Notes: generated from the sequence alone by a model not told the origin. Positions 8,204 to 17,863 are shown, counted from the stretch's first letter. The stretch is 54,372 nt of DNA from Vibrio sp. RE88 (GCF_013113835.1 NZ_VTYQ01000018.1:1-54372); one strand, 5' to 3'. Numbers and translations: made by a program.

Positions 8204-9457
8204 TTGGATTACTTCAACTATCAGGATGATGGCCAACTTTGGGCCGAAGATGTTCCACTGACAGACTTAGCAGAGCAATTTGGAACGCCACTTTACGTAT
8301 ATTCCCGCGCGACGTTTGAGCGCCATTGGAATGCTTTCGATAAATCTGTTGGTGAGCACCCACACTTGGTGTGTTATGCCGTAAAAGCGAACTCGAATCT
8401 GGGTGTGCTTAATACACTGGCTCGCCTTGGATCTGGCTTTGACATCGTTTCTGGTGGTGAACTGGAACGTGTTATTGCGGCGGGTGGTGACGCGAGCAAA
8501 GTCGTTTTTTCTGGTGTTGGCAAAACGGCGCCTGAAATGAAACGTGCCCTTGAATTGGGTATCAAGTGTTTCAATGTGGAATCTGAGCCAGAGCTAGAGC
8601 GTCTTAATAAGGTCGCGGGTGAGTTAGGCGTTAAAGCGCCAATTTCACTGCGTATCAATCCAGACGTTGATGCCAATACGCACCCATATATCTCAACAGG
8701 TCTGCGTGATAACAAGTTTGGTATTGCGTTTGATCGTGCACCTGCGGTGTACCAGTTTGCACAAGGTCTTGAAAACTTAACGATTAAAGGCATCGACTGT
8801 CACATTGGTTCTCAGCTGACGGACATCGAACCGTTTATTGATGCTACTGACCGCTTGCTGGCACTGATTGATGACTTAAAAGCACAAGGTATCAACATTG
8901 AACACCTTGATGTAGGTGGTGGTCTGGGCGTTATTTACCGTGACGAACTGCCGCCTGAGCCGTCGGAATATGCCAAAGCACTGCTTGGCAGACTGGAAAA
9001 CCACCAAGATCTGGAACTAATTTTTGAACCTGGCCGTGCAATTGCTGCTAACGCCGGTGTATTGCTGACCAAGGTTGAGTTCCTAAAACATACCGAGCAC
9101 AAAAACTTCGCCATTATCGATGCTGCAATGAATGATCTGATGCGTCCTGCTTTGTATCAAGCGTGGCAAGACATCGTGCCGGTCAACCCTCGTGAAGGTG
9201 AGCCAGTGACATACGATCTGGTTGGCCCAATTTGTGAAACGGGCGATTTCCTTGGTAAGGACCGTGCTCTGGTATTGCAGGAAAATGACCTGCTTGCGGT
9301 TCGTTCAGCAGGTGCGTATGGCTTTGTGATGTCGTCGAACTACAATACTCGTACTCGTGTCGCTGAAGTGATGGTCGATGGCAATAAAGCGCATTTGGTT
9401 CGCCAGCGTGAAGAGCTGTCGAGCTTGTGGGCCCTAGAAAACATTCTTCCGGAGTAA
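8204..9457 (+). CDS. lysA: Diaminopimelate decarboxylase
   Basis: This 417-residue PLP enzyme of fold type III converts meso-diaminopimelate to lysine and CO2. The PLP lysine is in CYAVKANSN near residue 62. HIGSQ, the glycine-rich DVGGGLGV loop, FEPGRAI and the C-terminal CETGDFLG motif with its active-site cysteine are all present. The start is TTG at 8204 with AAGGG at 8191-8195. It lies 23 bp after lptM and 10 bp before dapF, so both late diaminopimelate-pathway genes are probably co-transcribed. Confidence 0.97.
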   Translation: MDYFNYQDDGQLWAEDVPLTDLAEQFGTPLYVYSRATFERHWNAFDKSVGEHPHLVCYAVKANSNLGVLNTLARLGSGFDIVSGGELERVIAAGGDASKVVFSGVGKTAPEMKRALELGIKCFNVESEPELERLNKVAGELGVKAPISLRINPDVDANTHPYISTGLRDNKFGIAFDRAPAVYQFAQGLENLTIKGIDCHIGSQLTDIEPFIDATDRLLALIDDLKAQGINIEHLDVGGGLGVIYRDELPPEPSEYAKALLGRLENHQDLELIFEPGRAIAANAGVLLTKVEFLKHTEHKNFAIIDAAMNDLMRPALYQAWQDIVPVNPREGEPVTYDLVGPICETGDFLGKDRALVLQENDLLAVRSAGAYGFVMSSNYNTRTRVAEVMVDGNKAHLVRQREELSSLWALENILPE

Positions 9458-9467
9458 TTGGAGTCTT

Positions 9468-10298
9468 ATGCATTTCCATTTTTCTAAAATGCATGGTTTG
9501 GGTAATGACTTCATGGTCGTCGACTGCATTACTCAGAACATTTTCTTTTCTCCTGACTTGATCCGCCGTCTGGCGGATCGTCATACAGGAGTTGGTTTTG
9601 ACCAACTGTTGGTGGTTGAAGCCCCTTATGATCCCGAAACCGATTTCCACTATCGCATTTTCAATGCCGATGGCAGCGAAGTGGAGCAGTGCGGTAATGG
9701 TGCCCGTTGTTTCGCCCGTTTTGTACGCATGAAAGGCCTGACTAATAAATACAGCATCAGTGTCAGCACCAAGAAAGGCAAAATGATTCTCAGTATTGAG
9801 GAAGACGATCACGTTACCGTCAATATGGGTGTACCGGAATTTGAACCGAATAAGATCCCATTCAAAGCCAAGCAGACAGAGAAGACTTACATCTTACGTG
9901 CTGAAGAAAAGACCTTGTTCTGCGGTGCAGTGAGTATGGGTAATCCGCATGTTGTGACGGTAGTAGATGATACAGAAACCGCCGATGTCGATACGTTAGG
10001 CCCGCTGCTGGAATCTCATGAGCGTTTCCCTGAGCGAGTGAACGCTGGCTTTATGCAGGTATTAAGCCGCAACGAAGTGAATCTGAGAGTCTACGAGCGT
10101 GGTGCTGGGGAAACTCAGGCATGTGGCAGTGGTGCTTGTGGCGCGGTTGCAGTGGGTATCGTCCAAGAATTGTTGGATGAGAAAGTCACAGTGAACCTCC
10201 CTGGCGGCTCATTGAAAATCAGTTGGCAAGGACCGGGTAAACCGCTTTACATGACAGGCCCTGCCACTCATGTGTTCGATGGTCAGCTAAGCTGTTAA
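9468..10298 (+). CDS. dapF: Diaminopimelate epimerase
   Basis: This 276-residue cofactor-independent epimerase interconverts LL- and meso-diaminopimelate for lysine and peptidoglycan. Its two active-site cysteines are in EQCGNGARC (about residue 75) and QACGSGACG (about residue 220), and the N-terminal KMHGLGNDF signature is intact. The ATG start has GGAG upstream. It sits between lysA and the DUF484/xerC genes, the conserved gammaproteobacterial cluster. Confidence 0.97.
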   Translation: MHFHFSKMHGLGNDFMVVDCITQNIFFSPDLIRRLADRHTGVGFDQLLVVEAPYDPETDFHYRIFNADGSEVEQCGNGARCFARFVRMKGLTNKYSISVSTKKGKMILSIEEDDHVTVNMGVPEFEPNKIPFKAKQTEKTYILRAEEKTLFCGAVSMGNPHVVTVVDDTETADVDTLGPLLESHERFPERVNAGFMQVLSRNEVNLRVYERGAGETQACGSGACGAVAVGIVQELLDEKVTVNLPGGSLKISWQGPGKPLYMTGPATHVFDGQLSC

Positions 10299-10323
10299 GA
10301 AGAAAATAAATAAAGGAACGAAC

Positions 10324-11028
10324 GTGTCGCAGATTGAAGCTGATGCGCTGACAGCTGAGGTTGTCGCGGAATACTTGCGTGACAACCCAGATTTTTTTAG
10401 TACCCGAAGTGATTTAGTTGACCGTCTTGCATTGCCTCATCAAGAGCAGGGAGCGGTGTCGCTGGTTCATGTTCAAATGACCAGACAACGTCAGCGTATT
10501 GAAGAGCTGGAAGAAGAGATAACCACTCTGATGTCGTTGGCGAAAAACAACGATCGTACTTTTCATGAGTTTATGAGTTTGCAGGAGCATGTCCTGACTT
10601 GCGATGCCTTGCTGCCTGCGGTCAAAGCCGTCGAAGAGATGGCTAAGTCTCTCGGGCTGGTGGCGTATGTACGTCTGCTCGACAGTGAGTCAGCGTATTA
10701 TTCACTCGATAAAGACAATTACCAGCGTTTTGCGACCAATCATCTCAATGGTAAGAGTGCTTACTTAGGGCGAATGCGTAAGGCGGATCGAGAACTGCTG
10801 TTTGGTGACAAAACGCGTGCGCCTGAGATGGGATCTTATGTGGTGTTACCGCTGCACAAGCAGTCCCTGCAAGGTATTCTGGCCTTTTCCAGCAATGATG
10901 GAGGGCATTTTCAGCCGCATATGGACACCTTATTCCTGCGCCATCTTGCACTGGTGCTTTCTCACCTGATTGAAACCCTTCCATGGCAAAGTGACGACCA
11001 TGAGCGAATCAGTAATACCTCTGCCTAA
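10324..11028 (+). CDS. DUF484 (GAF-like) protein
   Basis: This 234-residue protein belongs to the DUF484 family (E. coli YigA neighbourhood). It has an N-terminal helical segment with the typical VAEYLRDNPDFF motif, a short coiled coil (about residues 50-80) and a GAF-like C-terminal domain. The biochemical role is unknown; conserved linkage to dapF and xerC suggests a cell-envelope or chromosome-segregation connection, which is inference only. The start is GTG at 10324 with AAAGGA upstream. The 3' end overlaps the chosen xerC start by 29 bp, implying coupled translation. Confidence 0.88.
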   Translation: MSQIEADALTAEVVAEYLRDNPDFFSTRSDLVDRLALPHQEQGAVSLVHVQMTRQRQRIEELEEEITTLMSLAKNNDRTFHEFMSLQEHVLTCDALLPAVKAVEEMAKSLGLVAYVRLLDSESAYYSLDKDNYQRFATNHLNGKSAYLGRMRKADRELLFGDKTRAPEMGSYVVLPLHKQSLQGILAFSSNDGGHFQPHMDTLFLRHLALVLSHLIETLPWQSDDHERISNTSA

Positions 11029-11929
11029 CGGACTACAAAGCCCTCTCAATCGCTTCTATGAGTACTTGAGAAGCGAGAAAGGGCTTAGCCTGCACACCCA
11101 ACGTAATTACAAACAACAGCTGGAAACCATGGCCCAACACTTGGTGACTATGGGCTTGAAAGACTGGACTCAGGTTGACGCGGCTTGGGTGCGTCAACTG
11201 GCAAGTAAAGGTATGCGTGATGGCATGAAAGCCAGTAGCCTTGCGACTCGATTGTCCGCGTTGCGGAGTTTCTTTGATTTCCTGATCCTGCGAGGAGAAT
11301 TAACCGCAAATCCTGCCAAGGGTGTGTCTGCTCCGCGCAAGAAAAGGCCTTTACCCAAAAACCTTGATGTGGATGAAGTCGGTCAGTTACTCGAAGTTAA
11401 CGAAGATGACCCGTTGGCGATACGTGACCGAGCCATGATGGAACTGATGTATGGCGCGGGGCTGCGACTGGCGGAAATGGTCAGTGTTGATGTTCGTGAT
11501 GTGAGCTTGTCTTCCGGAGAGATCCGAGTGGTCGGTAAAGGTGACAAAGAGCGTAAGGTACCTTTTGCTGGCATGGCGGAGGAATGGGTCGCCAAATGGC
11601 TCAAAGTTCGTGGTGCGCTAGCCAATACCGATGAGCCAGCGTTGTTTGTATCTAAACTGGGAGTACGGATTTCCCACCGTAACGTACAAAAGCGTATGGC
11701 CGAATGGGGACAAAAACAGTCGGTTGCCAGTCACATCAGTCCGCACAAGCTGCGTCATTCGTTTGCGACCCACATGCTGGAGTCGAGCAACAATCTCAGA
11801 GCGGTTCAAGAATTGTTGGGTCATGAGAATATCTCCACTACTCAAATCTATACACACTTGGACTTTCAGCATCTTGCCGATGTTTACGACCAAGCTCACC
11901 CCAGAGCTAAAAAGAAAGAGAGTGACTGA
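11000..11929 (+). CDS. xerC: Tyrosine recombinase XerC
   Basis: This 309-residue recombinase works with XerD at dif to resolve chromosome dimers; in vibrios such dif sites are also used by integrative phages. It has an N-terminal SAM-like core-binding domain (about 15-100) and a C-terminal catalytic domain. Visible catalytic residues are R in GAGLRLAE, K in VGKGDKERK, HKLRH, the LLGHE histidine, and tyrosine in IYTHLD. I chose ATG at 11000 because the product then begins like other XerC proteins; the frame stays open 30 bp further upstream. The stop overlaps the next start (TGATG). Confidence 0.95.
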   Translation: MSESVIPLPNGLQSPLNRFYEYLRSEKGLSLHTQRNYKQQLETMAQHLVTMGLKDWTQVDAAWVRQLASKGMRDGMKASSLATRLSALRSFFDFLILRGELTANPAKGVSAPRKKRPLPKNLDVDEVGQLLEVNEDDPLAIRDRAMMELMYGAGLRLAEMVSVDVRDVSLSSGEIRVVGKGDKERKVPFAGMAEEWVAKWLKVRGALANTDEPALFVSKLGVRISHRNVQKRMAEWGQKQSVASHISPHKLRHSFATHMLESSNNLRAVQELLGHENISTTQIYTHLDFQHLADVYDQAHPRAKKKESD

Positions 11930-12651
11930 TGCGCTTTTATCGCCAGCTACCTGTCATTGAAGCAATGACGTTCGATCTTGATGATACCTTGTACGACAAC
12001 CGCCCTGTGATCCGCAGGGTGGAGGCGCAGGTGGTGGCTTGGCTACACAAACATCATCCGATGTCTGCGAGTAAACCACTGAGCTGGTGGCATGAGTTAA
12101 AAATGGAATTGGCCGCCGCTGACCGCTGGCTGACCAATGATATGACGCTATGGCGGCGAACTCAGATAGAGCAAGGTCTTTATCGCCTAGGCTATGAGCA
12201 AGCGGACGCCAAATACGCAGCGGAGCAGGCGATTCAGGAAGTACTGCGGCTACGCAGTGATTTTACCGTACCTGAGCAAACGCATCAGGTTATGCAGAAG
12301 CTTGCTAAGCAAATGCCACTAGTCGCGATTACCAATGGCAATGTGGATGCCGAGCGAATCGGTCTGGCTAAATATTTTTCCTTAATCCTTCAATCGGGGC
12401 CGGATGGCTACGCTAAACCGCACCCACAGATGTTCGATAAAGCCATCAGCCATCTGCAGTGCCCAGCCCACAACATCTTGCACGTTGGCGATCATTTGAT
12501 TAGTGATGTCAAAGGCGCCAAGAATAGTGGTTTGTCGGCGTGTTGGTTTAACGACCAAGGCGCGAGTTTAATCCAGCACCGCAGAGCCCGAACACTGCCT
12601 GACGTTGAAGTGTCTTGTTTACAGGAATTGCTGCTACTGATTGAGAACTAA
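11929..12651 (+). CDS. yigB: HAD-superfamily phosphatase, YigB type
   Basis: This 240-residue HAD hydrolase has motif I DLDDTLYD near residue 17, motif II ITNGN, and motif III-IV AKPHPQMF and HVGDHLISDVKGA. E. coli YigB dephosphorylates 5-amino-6-(5-phospho-D-ribitylamino)uracil in riboflavin synthesis and also acts on FMN; the same activity is likely but not proven here. The start overlaps the xerC stop by one base, so it is the last gene of the lptM/lysA-xerC cluster. Confidence 0.9.
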   Translation: MRFYRQLPVIEAMTFDLDDTLYDNRPVIRRVEAQVVAWLHKHHPMSASKPLSWWHELKMELAAADRWLTNDMTLWRRTQIEQGLYRLGYEQADAKYAAEQAIQEVLRLRSDFTVPEQTHQVMQKLAKQMPLVAITNGNVDAERIGLAKYFSLILQSGPDGYAKPHPQMFDKAISHLQCPAHNILHVGDHLISDVKGAKNSGLSACWFNDQGASLIQHRRARTLPDVEVSCLQELLLLIEN

Positions 12652-12742
12652 GTTACGCCTTGATAGACAAGGACTTTTCATTTGCACAGTCATCAATTAG
12701 GTTAGAGTGAGTACAAAAAACACAACGTCTTAGGCCGATTGC

Positions 12743-15217
12743 ATGCATACCTATTCTGCTCTTATCAGAGATGAACAACAGCTCACCCGCTTTCTTGGTT
12801 CCTTGTCTGATGACGCATCGCAATCGGTTTTGATTCAATTATTGTCATCGCAAGATGAACGCCAGATCCGCAGTTACGCTCAGTTGATTGAAGAGCGTTT
12901 ACCTGAGGCCAAAATTATTGGTCACAGTACCCGCCATGTTATCCATCAGGGAGATATTCACCATCACAGTACGTTGATTGCGGTATCGGTTTTCTGTTGT
13001 ACCCAATTGAGCGTTGCCCATGTTCCACTGCAAGGTCACCCGGATAAAGAAGCAGTTTCTCTAGCTGAGCAACTAGAACTTAACGAGCAGAGTAAGCTCA
13101 TTATCAGCTTTTCCCAGTTGACGAACGGCCGTGACTACAACCTGTACTTGGCACTTAATCCCATTGCTGATGTGCCAGTGTGTGGTGGCCTGGCTGCCAG
13201 CGTTGACGGCCAGCCTGCTTGGTTACTGCTTGGCACTGATATTCATCATGACTCTTCAATCGCCGCCGCCTTACATGGTGAATCACTCTCAGTATGGCGC
13301 AGTGCGTTTGCTGAATGGAACCCGATTGGCAGCCCACTGCGCGTGACCGCGGTGAATGGCAATAAGCTGATATCGCTCAATCATGAACCTGCTTACGATG
13401 TGTTTCGCCAGCGTTTAGCCGACGGCAAAGCACTGACGCTGGAACAAATGCTGAGCTTTCCACTGCAACGCGATAATCGTCAGCAGATCTGCGTGCCGAG
13501 TGAGCTGCATCCCGGCGGCGTGGTGGAGTTGGACAGTCCCTTAGAGGTGGGAGACGAAGTACGAATTTGCTACAACCACCCGTCCGTGACCTTAGAGCAA
13601 GTCAGGCACAATACCGCCCAACTGGCGCAGTACAATCCAGAAGCGGTGTTTATCTACAATTGCGAATCTCGCCTTGAGTTCATTGAAGGTACCAGCGAAA
13701 TAAAACCGTTTGATCGCTTCGAATCTTGTATCGGTTCCTACTGCATGGGGGAGCTGTATCGCAATGAACAGCAGGAAGTATTGCATCACAGCATGACTTA
13801 CGTGGCATTGAGTGAAAATGATCGTCAGCCTTTGCAACACCAGTTACAGGAAGAATACCCGATTTCACCTTTGTTTCACCTGATCCGTCACTCAATCGAA
13901 GAGTTGGATGAGACACGTAAACAGATTGAAGAAAAGCTCGCCCGCCAAACGGAAAAATTGATTGAGAGCTATCGATACGATAAGCATACAGGGCTGAAGA
14001 ATCGGGCGGCATTGCAGGAAGAGGTGCGAGGAGCTGATGCCAATACGCACCTGATCACCTTAAAGCTGTCTAACTTCCATCAAGTTAACGAGAAATACGG
14101 CTATCAGGTGGCGGATGAGCTAATCCGCGATCTGACCGACCTGTTTGTCGTTCAGCTTGAAACACATCGTGGTGAGGCAGCGCTTCGTCAGTTGTACTAC
14201 ATCGGTATTGCCGAATGGGCTTTGGTTTTCAGTTCGCAAGAGAGCAGTGAGCGTATTCGCCAAGAGTTTCTGCTGTTTGCCGATAAGATTGAGCACATCA
14301 ATTTTGAGCCTTACGGTCTGCCAGAAGTGGATTACCTATCGGTGTCTGTTACGGGTGGGCTGGCCAGCATGAAGGACTTTCCGGATATTGAAGGGGAGGA
14401 GCTATTGCTGCGCGCGATTGATGCGAGGCGTAAAGGTAAGGCGCACAACACCCATCTATATAATGCCAAAGACTGTGCGACAGGGATTGAAGCCCAACAA
14501 GAGCGATTGGCTCTGATGGGGTCAGTGAGCCGCGCGATATTAAATCAACGTATTCTGACCTTCAGCCAGCCGATTTTCGCGGCTCAATCTCATGAAATGG
14601 CGTCACAGGAGTGTCTGGTTCGCATTGAAGATGAAGGCGAAATTATCGCCCCGGGGCGTTTTCTGCCCATCATTGAAGATACGCACCTGTATACCCGCCT
14701 AAGTCGCTTTATGTTGAGTTCGACGTTGGCGTATATGGCGGACAAGGCTATGCCTTTTTCGATTAACCTATCGCCGCAAGATATGCTCAGTGATAAAACA
14801 CTCTATTTGCTTGAAGAGTCAATTGCGCGCCTTAATGATCCAAGTCGCTTAGGTCTGGAAGTACTGGAGTCTGAGCAGATCAAAGACTTTTCTAGGATGA
14901 CGGAGATCTGCGGACACTTTAAGGCGATGGGGGTTCGTCTGCTGGTGGATGATTTTGGTAGTGGTTATTCCAATATCGATCAAATTATTCGCCTTGAGCC
15001 GGACATCATCAAGCTCGATGGTAGCTTGATCAAAACCATAGACACGGACCCGAAACAGCGCCAGATCACCGGGCAATTAGTCAAACTTTGCCAAGTGCTC
15101 AAGGCGAAGACGGTCGCTGAATTTGTTCACAACCAAGCGGTGTGTGAGATTGCGGAAGACTTAGGGGTCGACTACTTACAAGGCTTCTACTTGGGTGAGC
15201 CAACACGGCTATTTTAG
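12743..15217 (+). CDS. FIST sensor - GGDEF-like - EAL c-di-GMP phosphodiesterase
   Basis: This 824-residue protein has an N-terminal FIST sensor (about 20-370), a short coiled coil (about 390-410), a GGDEF-like domain (about 415-560) and an EAL domain (about 580-820). In the GGDEF position near residue 487 the sequence reads GIAEW, so cyclase activity is not expected. EAL looks competent: ECLVR (first Glu), INLSP (Asn), LEVLES (Glu), DDFGSGYSN (Asp pair), IKLDG (Lys), AEFV (Glu) and QGFYLG (Gln) are all present. FIST domains are thought to sense small ligands such as amino acids. No membrane segment is evident, so it is probably a soluble cytoplasmic enzyme. Its 3' end overlaps the convergent DTW gene by 9 bp. 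Confidence 0.9.
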   Translation: MHTYSALIRDEQQLTRFLGSLSDDASQSVLIQLLSSQDERQIRSYAQLIEERLPEAKIIGHSTRHVIHQGDIHHHSTLIAVSVFCCTQLSVAHVPLQGHPDKEAVSLAEQLELNEQSKLIISFSQLTNGRDYNLYLALNPIADVPVCGGLAASVDGQPAWLLLGTDIHHDSSIAAALHGESLSVWRSAFAEWNPIGSPLRVTAVNGNKLISLNHEPAYDVFRQRLADGKALTLEQMLSFPLQRDNRQQICVPSELHPGGVVELDSPLEVGDEVRICYNHPSVTLEQVRHNTAQLAQYNPEAVFIYNCESRLEFIEGTSEIKPFDRFESCIGSYCMGELYRNEQQEVLHHSMTYVALSENDRQPLQHQLQEEYPISPLFHLIRHSIEELDETRKQIEEKLARQTEKLIESYRYDKHTGLKNRAALQEEVRGADANTHLITLKLSNFHQVNEKYGYQVADELIRDLTDLFVVQLETHRGEAALRQLYYIGIAEWALVFSSQESSERIRQEFLLFADKIEHINFEPYGLPEVDYLSVSVTGGLASMKDFPDIEGEELLLRAIDARRKGKAHNTHLYNAKDCATGIEAQQERLALMGSVSRAILNQRILTFSQPIFAAQSHEMASQECLVRIEDEGEIIAPGRFLPIIEDTHLYTRLSRFMLSSTLAYMADKAMPFSINLSPQDMLSDKTLYLLEESIARLNDPSRLGLEVLESEQIKDFSRMTEICGHFKAMGVRLLVDDFGSGYSNIDQIIRLEPDIIKLDGSLIKTIDTDPKQRQITGQLVKLCQVLKAKTVAEFVHNQAVCEIAEDLGVDYLQGFYLGEPTRLF

Positions 15218-15808
15218 CGTGTGCCCGCTTTTATCTGCCTGAAATGCTTTCATGTAGTGACCGAGAAACTGCCGTAAATGCTCTGCTTGTGATTCTTGGC
15301 CTAAAGAACCGATGATTTCTGCACCCACTTCTAGTGTGCATAAATGGCCCTCATCTTGATTGCGCCTCAGCTGATAGTTCGATGTAGAAGCTGGCGCTAA
15401 GTGCACTTTGGGAAGTGCCTGCAGCCAAGGGCTTTTACGCAGCATTTTCCTCGCTTCTTGCCAAGTCCCGTCAAGGATGATGAACAAAGGCTTGCGTGTA
15501 TTCTGCTCTGCGTGCGGAGTCATCTGCTTGATGGGCAGGCTATCCTCACCAGGAAACAACAGCAGCGGTTGATAACCCTCATGGTTGACTAGTCGAGCCA
15601 GTTCGGAGCAGGGCTGTTTGCGTTGCCAGATATGTCGACTGCTAGGATGGACTGTTTTCAGTAGCCACTGCCCAGTGTTGGTTTCCCGCTGACACTCATT
15701 TTCATGCATCAAGATAGCCAGATGTGCAGGCACATTGATGTTAGGTAAGTACTCACAAACACAGTTGTGATTCAGCAAACAGTTTGGGCAGGGGCTTGAA
15801 GTCGACAT
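15209..15808 (-). CDS. DTW-domain tRNA-uridine aminocarboxypropyltransferase-like protein
   Basis: This 199-residue protein has the DTW family name motif in LDGTWQEARKM near residue 135. It also has an N-terminal zinc-like cysteine cluster, CPNC-x5-C-x-C, at residues 7-19. The E. coli family member YfiP/TapT makes acp3U in the variable loop of tRNAs using SAM. Two DTW subgroups exist in gammaproteobacteria, and I cannot tell from sequence alone whether this one modifies tRNA at the same position. It starts 1 bp after the stop of the upstream lipoprotein gene, so the two are probably co-transcribed. Confidence 0.85.
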   Translation of the reverse strand: MSTSSPCPNCLLNHNCVCEYLPNINVPAHLAILMHENECQRETNTGQWLLKTVHPSSRHIWQRKQPCSELARLVNHEGYQPLLLFPGEDSLPIKQMTPHAEQNTRKPLFIILDGTWQEARKMLRKSPWLQALPKVHLAPASTSNYQLRRNQDEGHLCTLEVGAEIIGSLGQESQAEHLRQFLGHYMKAFQADKSGHTLK

Positions 15809-15809
15809 C

Positions 15810-17330
15810 TTACAGCGTGACGCCTCCCTGGTGAGGAGTCAGACCATCAGAAAACAGTTGAACTGGGCTGATTTCATCGTAGTTTGCCACTGGCGAAACA
15901 CTTGGGTTGAGGGGGTAGTGCGTACCGTTAAATTGCAAAGTATGTTGATTGGGTACTGCGCCGCCACCGCTGACAAACATCACCAGATCGCGCCAATTTT
16001 GATGAGATTGGGTTCCCAAGTTTAAAGGCGTTTGAACCAATGTAATCCGGCTATTAAATTGCCATTTCTGCTTAACATTGTCGAAAATCAGCAAGGTGCA
16101 ACCACCTGAGCCGCACCAGTCGAGCTGAGCCAGTAACTCTTTGTTGCCATCGCCATTAAGATCGTACGTCAGCCAGCGATAGCGCGTCCCAGTCGGATCC
16201 TGCTTCTCTCCCTTGAAGTAATCACGTAGAGCTTGATCAACTTGTGCGTTGAACTCAGCACTCGACGGGACTTTGTTACTGTCTGCCACGGTTTGTTGAG
16301 AAGAGTGAGCATTCCCCGCTTTGTAAAGCGTGAGTCCGCCTTCAGCAATGTCATACACAACGCTACCGACTTTTTCCTGCTTGGCCGTCAGGGTATGGTC
16401 TTTTTCGGTATACAGTCGCTCGGAGGTGAGAGGCTGGCCTTGTAAGTGTGTGCCAACCACTTGTACCTGACTTGGATTCAGTTGCTGCCAGAAACCTTTT
16501 TCAACCGTATCCGAACCACCATTCTGATAGCTGTAAGTGGTGCTGGCTGTATGGTCTGGGTTCATTGCTAGAGAAACGCTAAAGGGAGCATTTTTGCTTG
16601 CTTGAGCCTGATAAGTCGCCGCCCAGCGTTGGGTCGTGTCCTGGTTTGATAGCGTCGCACAGCCACGATAGGTTTTATCGCCGATTGTAAGTGTTGAGCT
16701 CCAACCATAAAGGCTATCACTCATACCATCACTGCAACTGCGCAGGTTAAGCTCTAGTTGGCCATTGCTGAATGTGTAGCGGCGGCGGTCTGCTTCAATC
16801 TTTGTCGTGGTCAGTTCAAGTTGTTGTGCTTCTTGGCCCATTTGGCTGAACTTAAGGGCGTTATTGGCAAATTGAACTGACCAGAATGGTTCGTTACCAA
16901 AGGCTTTCGTCGGTTGAGCAGGCTGTGCGCAGCGTTGGGTATTTTCCGCTGTTAGTAGGTTGATCTTGTCGACCACGAAGCGCGCGGCGTAATCGGCAGC
17001 GAATCCTTCCTTGCCCGCCGGTTCAAGATGGCCAATCACCTCACCGTAGAGTGGTGCATAAGGGGAACGCACCAGCTTCATCCCTTGCTGGAATCTATCT
17101 TCAGGCAGATCCAGCCAATATTGCTGCTGGCTACCACACGGCACAATCGAGCGGACCTCGTGACCTAGGATAACTTCACCACGCATGACAAAAGTTTGAG
17201 GTTTGACTGAGGAAGGATCATTCAGCGTTGCCTGTGGAGTGTGTGCTGGCTCCGAACCGGATTGAAAACCGGAACAGGCCTGAAGGGCCAGTAAGGTCGT
17301 CACTGCTACTGGGTTTCTTAACGCCTTCAT
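15810..17330 (-). CDS. NlpE-like outer-membrane or periplasmic lipoprotein (COG3650 type)
   Basis: This 506-residue protein has a signal peptide with a lipobox ending LQAC at about residue 19, so it should be lipidated. Residues about 50-130 look like a small beta domain. Residues 145-230 carry the COG3650 motif FGNEPFWSV with a cysteine pair. Residues 245-350 resemble the NlpE copper-homeostasis and adhesion-sensing fold. The C-terminal part (365-490) contains a DLNGDGNKELL EF-hand/FG-GAP-like calcium loop and a CGSGGC motif. The function is unknown. It is divergent from the EVE gene and likely co-transcribed with the DTW gene. Confidence 0.75.
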   Translation of the reverse strand: MKALRNPVAVTTLLALQACSGFQSGSEPAHTPQATLNDPSSVKPQTFVMRGEVILGHEVRSIVPCGSQQQYWLDLPEDRFQQGMKLVRSPYAPLYGEVIGHLEPAGKEGFAADYAARFVVDKINLLTAENTQRCAQPAQPTKAFGNEPFWSVQFANNALKFSQMGQEAQQLELTTTKIEADRRRYTFSNGQLELNLRSCSDGMSDSLYGWSSTLTIGDKTYRGCATLSNQDTTQRWAATYQAQASKNAPFSVSLAMNPDHTASTTYSYQNGGSDTVEKGFWQQLNPSQVQVVGTHLQGQPLTSERLYTEKDHTLTAKQEKVGSVVYDIAEGGLTLYKAGNAHSSQQTVADSNKVPSSAEFNAQVDQALRDYFKGEKQDPTGTRYRWLTYDLNGDGNKELLAQLDWCGSGGCTLLIFDNVKQKWQFNSRITLVQTPLNLGTQSHQNWRDLVMFVSGGGAVPNQHTLQFNGTHYPLNPSVSPVANYDEISPVQLFSDGLTPHQGGVTL

Positions 17331-17368
17331 GCTATATCTTCCTCATACTTAATCATTCGGACGTCATT

Positions 17369-17839
17369 ATGGCATATTGGTTATTCAAAACAGAACCGGA
17401 CACTTTCTCTATTGACACACTTCGTACACAAAATACTTCCTGCTGGGAAGGGGTACGTAATTATCAGGCGCGTAATATGATGCGAGATGAGGTCAAAGAG
17501 GGTGATTTGGTGCTGATTTACCACTCTTCATGTAAGAAGGTTGGAGTCGCTGGCATTGCGAAAGTAACCAAAGAGGCTTATCCCGATCATTTTGCCTTTG
17601 ACCCTGAGAGTGACTATTTTGACCCGAAATCTTCACCAGACAACCCACGTTGGGTGATGGTGGATATTGAATTCGTCAGAAAGACGGAGCGGCTGATTCC
17701 ACTAACAGTCATGAAAGCGATGCCTGAACTGGAAAACATGCCGTTGGTCAAGCGTGGCAATCGCCTGTCAATTATGCCGGTGAGCAAGCAGGAATGGCAG
17801 GCGATACTGGATAAAGAGAAGTTACCGTCGCAAAGATGA
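17369..17839 (+). CDS. EVE-domain protein (PUA-like fold)
   Basis: This 156-residue protein is a single EVE domain, a PUA-like fold thought to bind modified bases in nucleic acids. Visible markers are the start MAYWLFKTEPDTFS, WEGVRNYQARN, GDLVLIYHSSCK and the GVAGIAKV strand. The start at 17369 is preferred: the frame is open further upstream, but those codons overlap the divergent lipoprotein gene. EVE proteins occur both as housekeeping genes and in defence islands; the neighbours here are ordinary, so a housekeeping role is more likely. Confidence 0.92.
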   Translation: MAYWLFKTEPDTFSIDTLRTQNTSCWEGVRNYQARNMMRDEVKEGDLVLIYHSSCKKVGVAGIAKVTKEAYPDHFAFDPESDYFDPKSSPDNPRWVMVDIEFVRKTERLIPLTVMKAMPELENMPLVKRGNRLSIMPVSKQEWQAILDKEKLPSQR

Positions 17840-17863
17840 TGCGTCTCTCTTAAAGAGTGGAGA

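Noticed and set aside
9183..9812. 209-codon minus-strand frame across lysA and dapF
   Set aside because: It is antisense to two clear enzymes with catalytic motifs and has no domain of its own.
17369..17839. EVE-domain gene as part of a defence island
   Set aside because: Neighbours are a lipoprotein, a DTW protein and phosphatases; no restriction, toxin or nuclease partner is present.
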